A DNA stretch of 5,087 nucleotides from the NCBI GenBank assembly GCA_019237175.1, contig JAFAHP010000513.1, positions 1-5,087 on the forward strand, given 5' to 3'. A program made the translations under genes and the position numbers. The notes under the pieces are model-generated. The model was not told the origin of the DNA. It was given only the letters and a program-made list of their open reading frames with translations, and searched no databases. Origin of the DNA: Alphaproteobacteria bacterium. GTDB taxonomy: Bacteria > Pseudomonadota > Alphaproteobacteria > ATCC43930 > CGMCC-115725. Positions 1-5,087 of this stretch are shown piece after piece; within the stretch, counting starts at the first letter, position 1; each line of letters opens with the position of its first letter.

Positions 1-218
1 GTGCTGGAATAGGTCGCAACCGTGTCGGCCGCGCATTCTTGCTGTGCCGCCGCCTGAACCTGATCGAGGGAGCTGACGAAGGTGTCGTAACATATCGCGA
101 CCCGCGTCAGGGAGGTGTCCTCGCCGGGGCGCGCGTTGCGCGGAAAGGTTGCATAGGGTTGGAGCGCAGAACAACCGACAAGCGCTGCGACGAGCAGGAT
201 CGTGGCGCCGATTTTCAT
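1..218 (-). CDS. Small lipoprotein of unknown function, 3' end cut by window edge
   Basis: An open frame of 72 codons runs from ATG at 218 off the left edge with no stop. The protein begins with a short basic and hydrophobic signal (MKIGATILLVAALVGCS). It has a lipobox Leu13-Val14-Gly15-Cys16, so it should be lipidated at Cys16; Ser17 at +2 would favour the outer membrane by the E. coli Lol rule. After the signal come a Pro/Arg-rich linker and the stretch RVAICYDTF...QECA, with Cys at about 43 and 59. I recall small alphaproteobacterial proteins of about 100 aa with a similar 'VAICY...' core and further cysteines, but no function. The start ATG overlaps the amidase stop as ATGA, and no good Shine-Dalgarno precedes it, so translation is probably coupled to the amidase. 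The reading frame and lipobox are seen directly; the family link is from memory. Confidence 0.72.
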   Translation of the reverse strand, partial: MKIGATILLVAALVGCSALQPYATFPRNARPGEDTSLTRVAICYDTFVSSLDQVQAAAQQECAADTVATYSS

Positions 219-1504
219 CCGGACCCGGCGAGCGACCGTTCGAGAAAGGCGGCGCACGCCATCAGGCGCGGGTCATCGCCGATCCGCCCGACAAGCTGAA
301 CGCCGGTCGGCAGGCCGTTGTCGGTCCAGCGCGCCGGCAGGGTCACACAGGGGGCGCCGAGCAAGGTCCACATCCGGTTGAAGATCGGATCTCCGGTATT
401 GCCGAGCCCGACCGGCGCCTCTCCCGGCGCCGCCGGTACGAGGACCGCGTCGCACGAGCCGAAAAACGCATTGAACCCGGCGCGCGCCTCCGCGGCGCGG
501 GCGAGCGCCCGATCATACTCGTCGGCCCCGATCGCCATCCCCTCATCGAGCATCTGGGCAAAGCGCGGGGACAGCTCGGCACTGTGCCGAGTCCGCTCAT
601 AAGCGAACGCCCGAACCATCTCAAAACGCATGATCGTATTCTGCGCTTCGGCGAGCCCGTGATGCTCGGCCGCGATCGCCACCTCTGCGACCGCGGCCCC
701 GGCACGTTCAAGCGTCTCCCGGGCCGTGTCGAGGGCGGTGGCGGTTGCCGGTTCGGCTTCGTCCCAGATCGGGGTGCGATAGAGGCCGAAACGCGGGCCC
801 TCGCCCGGCCCGACGAGATGTCGCAGCGCCGGCCGCTCGCACAGCACCCCTGCAAAGAATGCAGCATCCTCGACCATCCGGGCGAGCACGCCGATCGTAT
901 CGAGACTGTCGGCAAGCGGTTTCACGCCGGCGCGGTTGATCAGCCCAAAGCTCGGCTTGTAGCCGACGCAGCCGCAATACGCTGCGGGGCGGATGACCGA
1001 CCCCGCGGTCTGCGTGCCGAAAGCGAGCGGCGCCATCCCGTCGGCGACTGCTGCCGCCGAACCGCTCGACGATCCTCCCGGGGTATGAGCGGGATTCCGC
1101 GGGTTCGCGGTCTTGCCTGGCGTGAAGGCCGCGAACTCGGTGGTCACGGTCTTGCCGAGGACGACGGCACCGGCGGCTTTGGCAAGCGCCACGCAGGAGG
1201 CGTCGGTGGCGGGCCGATGGTTGCGGTAGATCGGCGAGCCGTAAGCGGTCGGCATGTCGACCGTGTCGATCAGGTCCTTCACCGCGATCGGGATGCCGTG
1301 CAACGGCCCGCGCGGCGGTTCGCGGTCGCGCCGCCGCGCGGTGGCGAGCGCTTGCTCGCGATCGAAATATTGCCAAGCGCCGACGACCGACTCGCGCGCC
1401 TCGATCCGGTCGAGATAGGCGGCCACCAGCGCCTCGGCGGTCAACCGGCGCTCGGCGGTTTGCCGGGCCGCCTCTCGAACGGTCAAAGAGCGAGGGTCGG
1501 TCAC
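215..1504 (-). CDS. Amidase-signature family hydrolase
   Basis: A 429-aa cytosolic hydrolase of the amidase signature (AS) family, which cleaves C-N amide bonds with a Ser-cisSer-Lys triad. Using the GTG start, Lys76 lies in GIPIAVKDLIDT, the cis-Ser is Ser145 in TPGGSSSGSAAAV, and the nucleophile is Ser169 in GTQTAGSVIRPA. The 24-residue spacing between the two serines matches malonamidase E2 and FAAH. The C-terminal part (GAPCVTLPARW...GLPTGVQLVG) is also typical, and the length suits a single AS domain with no fused extra domain. I chose GTG at 1504 because GAGGAG sits 6 bases upstream (1511-1516); the longer ATG start at 1537 falls inside a palindromic repeat. It overlaps the downstream lipoprotein gene by ATGA and is divergent from a DUF1989 gene, which hints at nitrogen-compound breakdown. 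The substrate cannot be read from sequence, so a gene symbol such as gatA or atzF is not justified. Confidence 0.92.
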   Translation of the reverse strand: MTDPRSLTVREAARQTAERRLTAEALVAAYLDRIEARESVVGAWQYFDREQALATARRRDREPPRGPLHGIPIAVKDLIDTVDMPTAYGSPIYRNHRPATDASCVALAKAAGAVVLGKTVTTEFAAFTPGKTANPRNPAHTPGGSSSGSAAAVADGMAPLAFGTQTAGSVIRPAAYCGCVGYKPSFGLINRAGVKPLADSLDTIGVLARMVEDAAFFAGVLCERPALRHLVGPGEGPRFGLYRTPIWDEAEPATATALDTARETLERAGAAVAEVAIAAEHHGLAEAQNTIMRFEMVRAFAYERTRHSAELSPRFAQMLDEGMAIGADEYDRALARAAEARAGFNAFFGSCDAVLVPAAPGEAPVGLGNTGDPIFNRMWTLLGAPCVTLPARWTDNGLPTGVQLVGRIGDDPRLMACAAFLERSLAGSG

Positions 1505-1510
1505 ACGGGT

Positions 1511-1516
1511 CTCCTC
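1511..1516 (-). promoter_or_regulatory. Ribosome binding site that decides the amidase start
   Basis: On the minus strand GAGGAG is followed by six bases (ACCCGT) and then GTG at 1504-1502. No comparable site precedes the alternative ATG at 1537, whose upstream bases are repeat sequence. This supports the GTG start. Confidence 0.65.
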
Positions 1517-1521
1517 GATGT

Positions 1522-1600
1522 CGTCACTCCCGCGCAAGTGGGAGTCCAGGGCAGCGCTCCGATCACTATACCCTGGATGCCCGCTTTCGCGGGCATGACG
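1522..1600. repeat. Compound palindromic (REP/MITE-like) repeat, about 79 bp
   Basis: Two hairpins face each other. The left stem is ACTCCC (1526-1531) with GGGAGT (1540-1545). The right stem is a perfect 8 bp, ATGCCCGC (1577-1584) with GCGGGCAT (1589-1596), around a TTTC loop. They are joined by inverted TCCAGGG (1545-1551) and CCCTGGA (1571-1577), and the outer ends CGTCA/TGACG are also inverted. The whole can fold as one long imperfect palindrome with a 19-base centre. Translation in shadow frames gives 'MPAKAGIQG' and 'PAFAGMT', seen often in spurious ORFs from dispersed repeats of Bradyrhizobium-like genomes (recalled, not searched). It fills over half of the gap between the divergent amidase and DUF1989 genes, so at least one of their leaders may contain it. 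Only one copy is in the window. Confidence 0.85.
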
Positions 1601-1653
1601 AGACAGCTGGGATCACATACGGTAAACGCTGAAAACAAGAAAGGAGAAGCGAG

Positions 1654-2244
1654 ATGATCGAGATCCCGGCACGCCAGGGCAAAGCGGCGCGCGTCTCTGA
1701 GGGCCAGACGGTCAGGGTCATCAATACGAGGGGGCAGCAAGTCGTCGACACCTGGGCGTTCAATGCCGACGACTTGCGGGAGTTCATGTCGATGGAGCAC
1801 AGCCGCGTCGCGATCGGGCAGATCATCCCAGGGATTGGCGACACACTCGTCACCAACAAGCGGCGGCCGATCCTGACACTGGTCGAGGACACCTCGGGCG
1901 GGATCCACGACACCTTGTTCGCCGCCTGTGATAGGTGGCGCTATGAGACGCTCGGCTGCACCGAATATCACGAAAATTACACCGATAATCTCGCGGCGGG
2001 GCTGGCCGCACTCGGGCTCACACCGCCGGAAACGCCGTCGCCATTGAACCTCTTCATGAACATTCCGGTCATTGACGGCAACCGGGTCGAAATGCGGCCC
2101 CCGGTCAGTACGCCCGGCAGTTATGTGGCACTGCGCGCCGAGATGGACTGCGTCATTGCGTTCTCCGCCTGCCCGCAGGATTTGCTGCCGATCAACGGTC
2201 TCGCGATGCGGCCGACCGAGGCGCATTTCGAGGTGCTCGACTAG
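1654..2244 (+). CDS. DUF1989 (urea carboxylase-associated) family protein
   Basis: A 196-aa soluble protein that I recognise as DUF1989. Characterised relatives include the two subunits of the metal-dependent carboxyguanidine deiminase of guanidine breakdown; many others are unassigned. Family features are GQQVVDTWAFN (27-37), GGIHDTLFAACD (82-93), YHENYTDNLAAGL (105-117), NLFMNIPV (132-139), PGSYVALRAEMD (154-165) and SACPQDLLPINGL (171-183). His85, Cys102, His106 and Cys173 are candidate metal ligands, but I cannot assign them firmly. In remembered relatives the third motif usually reads H-x-N-C; here the Cys is Tyr109. The start is well supported, with AAGGAG at 1641-1646 seven bases before ATG. 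The gene is divergent from the AS amidase and 166 bases ahead of the cytochrome gene, which has its own AT-rich upstream region. No carboxylase or second DUF1989 subunit is visible, so deiminase activity is only a hypothesis. Confidence 0.88.
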   Translation: MIEIPARQGKAARVSEGQTVRVINTRGQQVVDTWAFNADDLREFMSMEHSRVAIGQIIPGIGDTLVTNKRRPILTLVEDTSGGIHDTLFAACDRWRYETLGCTEYHENYTDNLAAGLAALGLTPPETPSPLNLFMNIPVIDGNRVEMRPPVSTPGSYVALRAEMDCVIAFSACPQDLLPINGLAMRPTEAHFEVLD

Positions 2245-2289
2245 CGTCCTTGGCCCGTCCCTCCCGGCTCGGCGCCCGCGTGACGAAGG

Positions 2290-2331
2290 GTTGACGCATT
2301 ATAATTTCAAGTTGACGCATTATAATTTTAA
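2290..2331. repeat. AT-rich 21-bp tandem direct repeat
   Basis: Two adjacent copies (2290-2310 and 2311-2331) share the core GTTGACGCATTATAATTT and differ at only one of 21 positions (C2308 against T2329). Each contains the 8-bp palindrome ATTATAAT. The patch is about 26% GC in an otherwise GC-rich window. A 21-bp period equals two turns of B-DNA, so a protein bound to each copy would sit on the same face. It lies 79 bases before the cytochrome ATG. It may be a regulator site, part of the promoter, or a slippage duplication. Confidence 0.75.
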
Positions 2332-2381
2332 TAAGCCAGTGACATTTCCGGTCGATCCTCATTGCGAGGTCTAACTATTAG

Positions 2382-2405
2382 CCCCTCGGCCAACCGGGGG
2401 GAGGG
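2382..2405 (+). promoter_or_regulatory. Hairpin overlapping the cytochrome gene's ribosome binding site
   Basis: CCCCTCGG (2382-2389) pairs with CCGGGGGG (2394-2401) around a CCAA loop: eight pairs, one of them T-G. The Shine-Dalgarno GGAGGG (2400-2405) begins inside the 3' arm, five bases (counted from GGAGG) ahead of ATG at 2410. In the mRNA the hairpin would hold the first two G residues of the binding site. It could limit or regulate translation, or chiefly mark a strong G-rich site. The pairing is seen directly; a control role is inferred. Confidence 0.5.
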
Positions 2406-2409
2406 CAAA

Positions 2410-3813
2410 ATGCAGCAATTTCGGTTCGGCCGGCTGGCGCTGGTTTTGGCGACTTTGATGTCTGGATTCCTTGGGCTCGCGGGGACGGTAGCTGCACAGA
2501 GCGTCGGCGCCGACACCATTGGCTCGTCGACGCCCCGCTGGCCGAAACCGATCGATCCCGGCCCGCGCGGCGGACCTCCTGGTGCCGGCGGGCCGCTTCC
2601 CGGGCTTAGCGCCTACGAACAACAGTTTTTCGCGGCTACGGCAGCCCGATTTCAGGAGATCGACTCGGTCTCCGGAGCGATGCCGGGCGAAACCGGCGTC
2701 GGCCTCGGCCCGCGGTTCAATTCCAATGGCTGCGCCAGCTGCCATGCGCAGCCCACGGTGGGCGGTACAAGCCCCTCCACTAACCCACAGGTGGCAGTGG
2801 CGACATTGGACGGTGCCCGCAACACTGTGCCTTCGTTCATCGCCTTGCATGGCCCGGTGCGCGAGGCGCGCTTTATCCGTAACCCGGACGGAACGCCGGA
2901 TGGCGGGGTGCACGATCTGTTTGTCATCTCCGGGCGCGCCGATGCGCCTGGCTGCAACATCGCACAACCGGATTTTGCGACCGAGCTCGCGCAGAACAAT
3001 GTCACCTTCCGCATCCCGACGCCGCTCTTCGGCCTCGGGCTGGTCGAAAACGTGCCCGACAGCAGTCTCGAGGCCGATCAGGCGGCCAATGGTCCGCTAA
3101 TGGCGTCTTTGGGAATCCGCAGCAAATTCAATCGCAGCGCCAATGACGGCACGATCACCCGCTTTGGCTGGAAGGCACAGAACAAGTCGATGCTGATGTT
3201 CGCCGGCGAGGCCTACAATGTCGAGATCGGCGTCACCAACGAGCTATTCCCCAACGAGCGCGACGACACCCCGAGCTGTCAGTTCAATCCGCTGCCTAAG
3301 GATGCAACCAATCTCTCAGATAGCGATGCCAGCGGCATTCCGGCCTCGGATTATTCCTCGGATATCGTGAATTTTGCGGCGTTCATGCGCCTGTCGGCGG
3401 GAGCGGCTCCGGTTTCGGCTACGCCCTCGACGACCCGCGGGCAGCAGGTGTTTAACAATATCGGCTGCAATCTTTGTCACATTGCGCAACATACAACGGC
3501 TGCTTCGATCTTCACCAATCAGAGCAATGTGACATTCTCGCCGTTCAGCGACTTCGCGCTTCACGACATGGGAAGCGCGTTGGCCGACGGCATCGCGCAG
3601 GGCAACGCCACTGGCAGCGAATTCCGCACTGCCCCGTTGTGGGGCACCGGGCAGCGTCTGTTTTTCCTGCATGACGGGCGGACATCGGATCTTTACCAGG
3701 CAATTACGGCGCACGCCAGCAAGGGTTCCGAAGCCAATGCCGTGGTCGCCAACTTCGAGATGCTGTCGGCGGCGGATCAGCAGGCCCTGTTGAATTTCTT
3801 GCGCTCACTGTAG
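2410..3813 (+). CDS. Secreted di-haem c-type cytochrome, DUF1111/DHOR family
   Basis: A 467-aa exported protein of the di-haem oxidoreductase-like (DUF1111) family, often labelled 'thiol oxidoreductase'; the substrate of most members is unknown. Residues 1-29 form a Sec signal (MQQFRFGRLALVLATLMSGF, then VAA before Gln30). Two haem c sites are visible: CASCH at 108-112 in NSNGCASCHAQPTVGGTSP, and CNLCH at 353-357 in NIGCNLCH. The C-terminal family signature RTAPLWG (406-412) and FLHDGRTSDLYQAI (about 419-432) is intact. Cys182 and Cys290 lie outside haem motifs and might form a disulfide. The frame stays open upstream to a TTG at 2362, but ATG at 2410 is preferred because it gives a proper signal peptide and follows GGAGGG. 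The gene appears monocistronic, with an AT-rich tandem repeat upstream. The imelysin-like or iron-uptake partners sometimes found near this family are absent here. The family is confident; the reaction is not known. Confidence 0.93.
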   Translation: MQQFRFGRLALVLATLMSGFLGLAGTVAAQSVGADTIGSSTPRWPKPIDPGPRGGPPGAGGPLPGLSAYEQQFFAATAARFQEIDSVSGAMPGETGVGLGPRFNSNGCASCHAQPTVGGTSPSTNPQVAVATLDGARNTVPSFIALHGPVREARFIRNPDGTPDGGVHDLFVISGRADAPGCNIAQPDFATELAQNNVTFRIPTPLFGLGLVENVPDSSLEADQAANGPLMASLGIRSKFNRSANDGTITRFGWKAQNKSMLMFAGEAYNVEIGVTNELFPNERDDTPSCQFNPLPKDATNLSDSDASGIPASDYSSDIVNFAAFMRLSAGAAPVSATPSTTRGQQVFNNIGCNLCHIAQHTTAASIFTNQSNVTFSPFSDFALHDMGSALADGIAQGNATGSEFRTAPLWGTGQRLFFLHDGRTSDLYQAITAHASKGSEANAVVANFEMLSAADQQALLNFLRSL

Positions 3814-3857
3814 GCATCGTGTTGTCCCGATGCATCGAGGGTGGGGTCTGGCGGTAT

Positions 3858-3885
3858 TTGCTTGCCTTGGCGTCGGATTGATAAT
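3858..3885 (+). promoter_or_regulatory. Possible promoter for the L,D-transpeptidase gene
   Basis: TTGCTT (3858-3863) and GATAAT (3880-3885) are 16 bases apart in a locally AT-rich gap after the cytochrome gene. The -10 matches TATAAT at five of six positions; the -35 keeps only TTG. Transcription would begin near 3892, upstream of the twin-arginine region, which would allow a start codon between 3892 and 3945. Confidence 0.3.
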
Positions 3886-3903
3886 ATTTACGGTGCATCA
3901 TGA

Positions 3904-3960
3904 GAAACCGCTGTTGTTGAATTAATCGGGCGTGAGCTGCAGGTCTCGCGTCGTGCCGTA
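3904..3960 (+). other. In-frame twin-arginine signal region lacking a standard start codon
   Basis: After a TGA at 3901-3903 the L,D-transpeptidase frame is open for 19 codons before TTG 3961. They encode ETAVVELIGRELQVSRRAV, which continues into LTGAFGVLAAG and then an Ala-rich stretch ending ASAAA. SRRAVL followed by a short hydrophobic run and an A-x-A type site is what a Tat signal peptide looks like. No ATG, GTG or TTG occurs in these 19 codons. Only rare initiators such as CTG 3937 or ATC 3925 could start it, unless a base is missing or extra upstream. Confidence 0.6.
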
Positions 3961-4518
3961 TTGACCGGAGCTTTCGGGGTGCTCGCCGCGGGGAAGGGGC
4001 CGTCCGCATCCGCTGCGGCTCACGTGAGCATCGAATACCATGGCGGATCCATCTATTGGCCATCCGGCGAAGCCCGAGCAGCGGTCGGCGCCGGCGGTGT
4101 GCGCGCGAACAAGAAGGAGGGCGATAAGGCGACACCCGCCGGTACGTTCTCGCTGCCGTTCGGGATGTATCGCCGCGACCGCATCAGCATTCCCAATACC
4201 GATCTCCCGATGACGCCGTTGCAGGAGGCGCATGCTTGGGTCGACGACCCCAATGACCCGAAGTATAATCAACTGGTCGAACTGCCCTATCCCTCGCATA
4301 CCGAAAAGCTCTGGCGGGCCGACGGGATTTACGACTTGTTGGTGGTTGTCGGCTACAACATGAACCCGACGCAGCCGGGTGCCGGCAGCGCCATCTTCCT
4401 CCATATCGCGCGGCCCAACTTCTCGCCAACGGAGGGCTGCATCGCAGTCAGCCGCGACATTCTTCTCGGACTGCTTCCGGTGTTGGGTTCGGATAGCACG
4501 CTCAGCATTCGAGAATGA
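3961..4518 (+). CDS. L,D-transpeptidase (YkuD) family protein, N-terminus uncertain
   Basis: An exported YkuD-type catalytic domain. Such enzymes use a cysteine to form 3-3 cross-links in peptidoglycan or attach proteins to it; some relatives have other roles. Counting from TTG 3961 (185 aa), visible family features are KKEGDKATPAGTF (51-63), YDLLVVVGYN (124-133), GSAIFLHIARP (142-152) and PTEGCIAVSR (156-165). Cys160 is the likely nucleophile and His148 the likely catalytic histidine. The motif is EGC, not HGC, as I recall for the COG3786-type subgroup. TTG 3961 is the first ordinary start codon in the open frame, but it has no Shine-Dalgarno and would cut the twin-arginine motif off the signal. 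The true start is therefore probably upstream, using a rare codon, or the gene has a small N-terminal lesion. It follows the cytochrome gene by 147 bases and ends 141 bases before the VOC gene. The catalytic domain looks intact, so I call it a gene rather than a pseudogene. Confidence 0.82.
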   Translation: MTGAFGVLAAGKGPSASAAAHVSIEYHGGSIYWPSGEARAAVGAGGVRANKKEGDKATPAGTFSLPFGMYRRDRISIPNTDLPMTPLQEAHAWVDDPNDPKYNQLVELPYPSHTEKLWRADGIYDLLVVVGYNMNPTQPGAGSAIFLHIARPNFSPTEGCIAVSRDILLGLLPVLGSDSTLSIRE

Positions 4519-4659
4519 TCTGTGAGGTTGCCCGCGGCGAGGCCGTAGACATGGGCCTGCCGGCCAATCGCGGAGCCGTCGGCGAACGCCGCGAACCACT
4601 GTTCCGATCCGTTGCGCCGTCGTGCTATGCATCGCTGCGGAAAAACTCGCGAGGAACCG

Positions 4660-5087
4660 ATGATCCATCATTTATCCATCGCTGCGCGCGATCCGAAGCA
4701 TGTCGCCGGGGTTTTGGCGGAGCTCATGGGCGGTAAGGCGGTGCCGTTTCCGCCCAATCCGGGGAGCTTCTTTGCGCTTCAGCTCGATGAGCACGGCTCG
4801 GGTGTCGATGTGTATCCGGCGGGAACCGAGCTTCGGCCGGGCGGCAGCGACGGCGGAAGCGTTGTGAAGAAGCCGGAAGCGCGCGGCTACGGCCCGACCC
4901 ATTTCGCGCTCAGCGTCGGCACCGAAGCGGACACGGTCGAAGCCATCGCCCGCCGTGAGGGCTGGCAATGCTTCCGCTGCAACCGCGGCCCGTTCCACGT
5001 GATCGAGGTGTGGCTCGAGAACGAGTCGATGGTCGAGATTCTGCCGCCCGAATTCGCGGCCGAATATCTCGCCTTCACCCGTCCCGA
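4660..5087 (+). CDS. VOC (glyoxalase-fold) family protein, 3' end cut by window edge
   Basis: 142 codons from ATG at 4660 reach the right edge without a stop. The protein opens MIHHLSIAARDPKHVAGVLA and continues with PFPPNPGSFFALQLDEHG, VDVYPAGTELRPGG, YGPTHFALSV and FHVIEVWLENESMVEILPP. This matches a remembered group of small alphaproteobacterial VOC proteins. VOC domains are cytosolic beta-alpha-beta-beta-beta folds that often bind a metal for lyase, isomerase or dioxygenase chemistry, or bind small ligands. His3 or His4, His81 and Glu116 or Glu126 lie where metal ligands are expected. The ATG follows GAGGAA (4651-4656) at close spacing. Given the usual length, only a short C-terminal tail is likely missing. 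No substrate can be inferred, and the neighbouring genes give no functional hint. Confidence 0.85.
   Translation, partial: MIHHLSIAARDPKHVAGVLAELMGGKAVPFPPNPGSFFALQLDEHGSGVDVYPAGTELRPGGSDGGSVVKKPEARGYGPTHFALSVGTEADTVEAIARREGWQCFRCNRGPFHVIEVWLENESMVEILPPEFAAEYLAFTRP

Noticed and set aside
149..1657. A 502-aa open frame on the plus strand across the amidase
   Set aside because: It is antisense to a gene with an intact AS triad, has no recognisable domain, is Arg/Gly-rich as GC-rich shadow frames are, and ends in the palindromic repeat ('PAFAGMT').
1501..2226. A 241-aa minus-strand frame opposite the DUF1989 gene
   Set aside because: It is a shadow of the DUF1989 gene and its C-terminus is repeat-derived ('MPAKAGIQG'); no domain is visible.
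2291..2326. TTGACG and TATAAT boxes in the tandem repeat as a sigma-70 promoter
   Set aside because: Within a unit the boxes are 3 bases apart and across units 24 apart, so neither spacing fits sigma-70.
2280..2343. GTGAC at 2280-2284 and 2339-2343 as target-site duplications flanking an AT-rich insertion
   Set aside because: Five-base matches are expected by chance, and no terminal inverted repeats lie just inside them.
3814..3833. Inverted repeat GCATCG/CGATGC just after the cytochrome stop as a terminator
   Set aside because: The stem is only six pairs with an eight-base loop and no T-run follows; it could be chance.
3900..3920. A six-codon ORF (MRNRCC) upstream of the L,D-transpeptidase as a leader peptide
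   Set aside because: It has no Shine-Dalgarno and no attenuator structure; it is noted only as a possible detached start.
4602..4631. TTCCGA and TATGCA with an 18-base spacer as a VOC gene promoter
   Set aside because: Both boxes are degenerate, and such pairs arise by chance in sequence of this composition.
3922..4671. A 249-aa minus-strand frame opposite the L,D-transpeptidase
   Set aside because: It lies antisense to a clear YkuD domain, shows no domain of its own, and its composition fits a shadow frame.
4515..4736. A 73-aa frame starting ATGA at the L,D-transpeptidase stop
   Set aside because: It overlaps the well-supported VOC start by 77 bases, and its sequence is Arg/Cys-rich with no motif. 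The ATGA overlap looks accidental.

Overview
The window is GC-rich chromosomal DNA, probably from an alphaproteobacterium of the Bradyrhizobium/Rhodopseudomonas kind (Hyphomicrobiales). This rests on recalled protein families and on a compound palindromic repeat (1522-1600) whose shadow translation contains 'MPAKAGIQG'/'PAFAGMT', a familiar product of dispersed repeats in that group. No tRNA, rRNA, CRISPR array, transposase or phage gene was seen, and no stretch over 300 bases lacks a gene.

Layout. On the minus strand, reading leftwards from 1504, lie an amidase-signature (AS) hydrolase and, through a 4-base ATGA overlap, the start of a small lipoprotein gene that runs off the left edge. Divergent from them is a DUF1989 (urea carboxylase-associated) gene at 1654-2244. 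The 149-base gap between the divergent genes is half filled by the 79-bp repeat. Next on the plus strand is a secreted di-haem cytochrome c of the DUF1111/DHOR family (2410-3813). Its upstream region holds an AT-rich 21-bp tandem repeat and a GC-rich hairpin whose 3' arm includes part of the ribosome binding site. Then comes a YkuD-type L,D-transpeptidase (3961-4518). A clear twin-arginine signal motif lies in frame just upstream of its first usable start codon, with no ordinary start codon to express it. Last is a VOC (glyoxalase-fold) gene from 4660 that is cut by the right edge.

How the genes work together. The AS amidase and the DUF1989 protein are a plausible functional pair, because both families act on small C-N compounds such as carboxyguanidine, allophanate and amides. 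No urea or guanidine carboxylase is present here, so the substrate is unknown. The lipoprotein, cytochrome and L,D-transpeptidase all act outside the cytoplasm, but spacing and strand give no evidence of a shared operon. I found no convincing undescribed multi-gene system. The points most worth a second look are the missing start of the Tat-signal L,D-transpeptidase, the hairpin and tandem repeat ahead of the cytochrome gene, and the amidase/DUF1989/lipoprotein neighbourhood.
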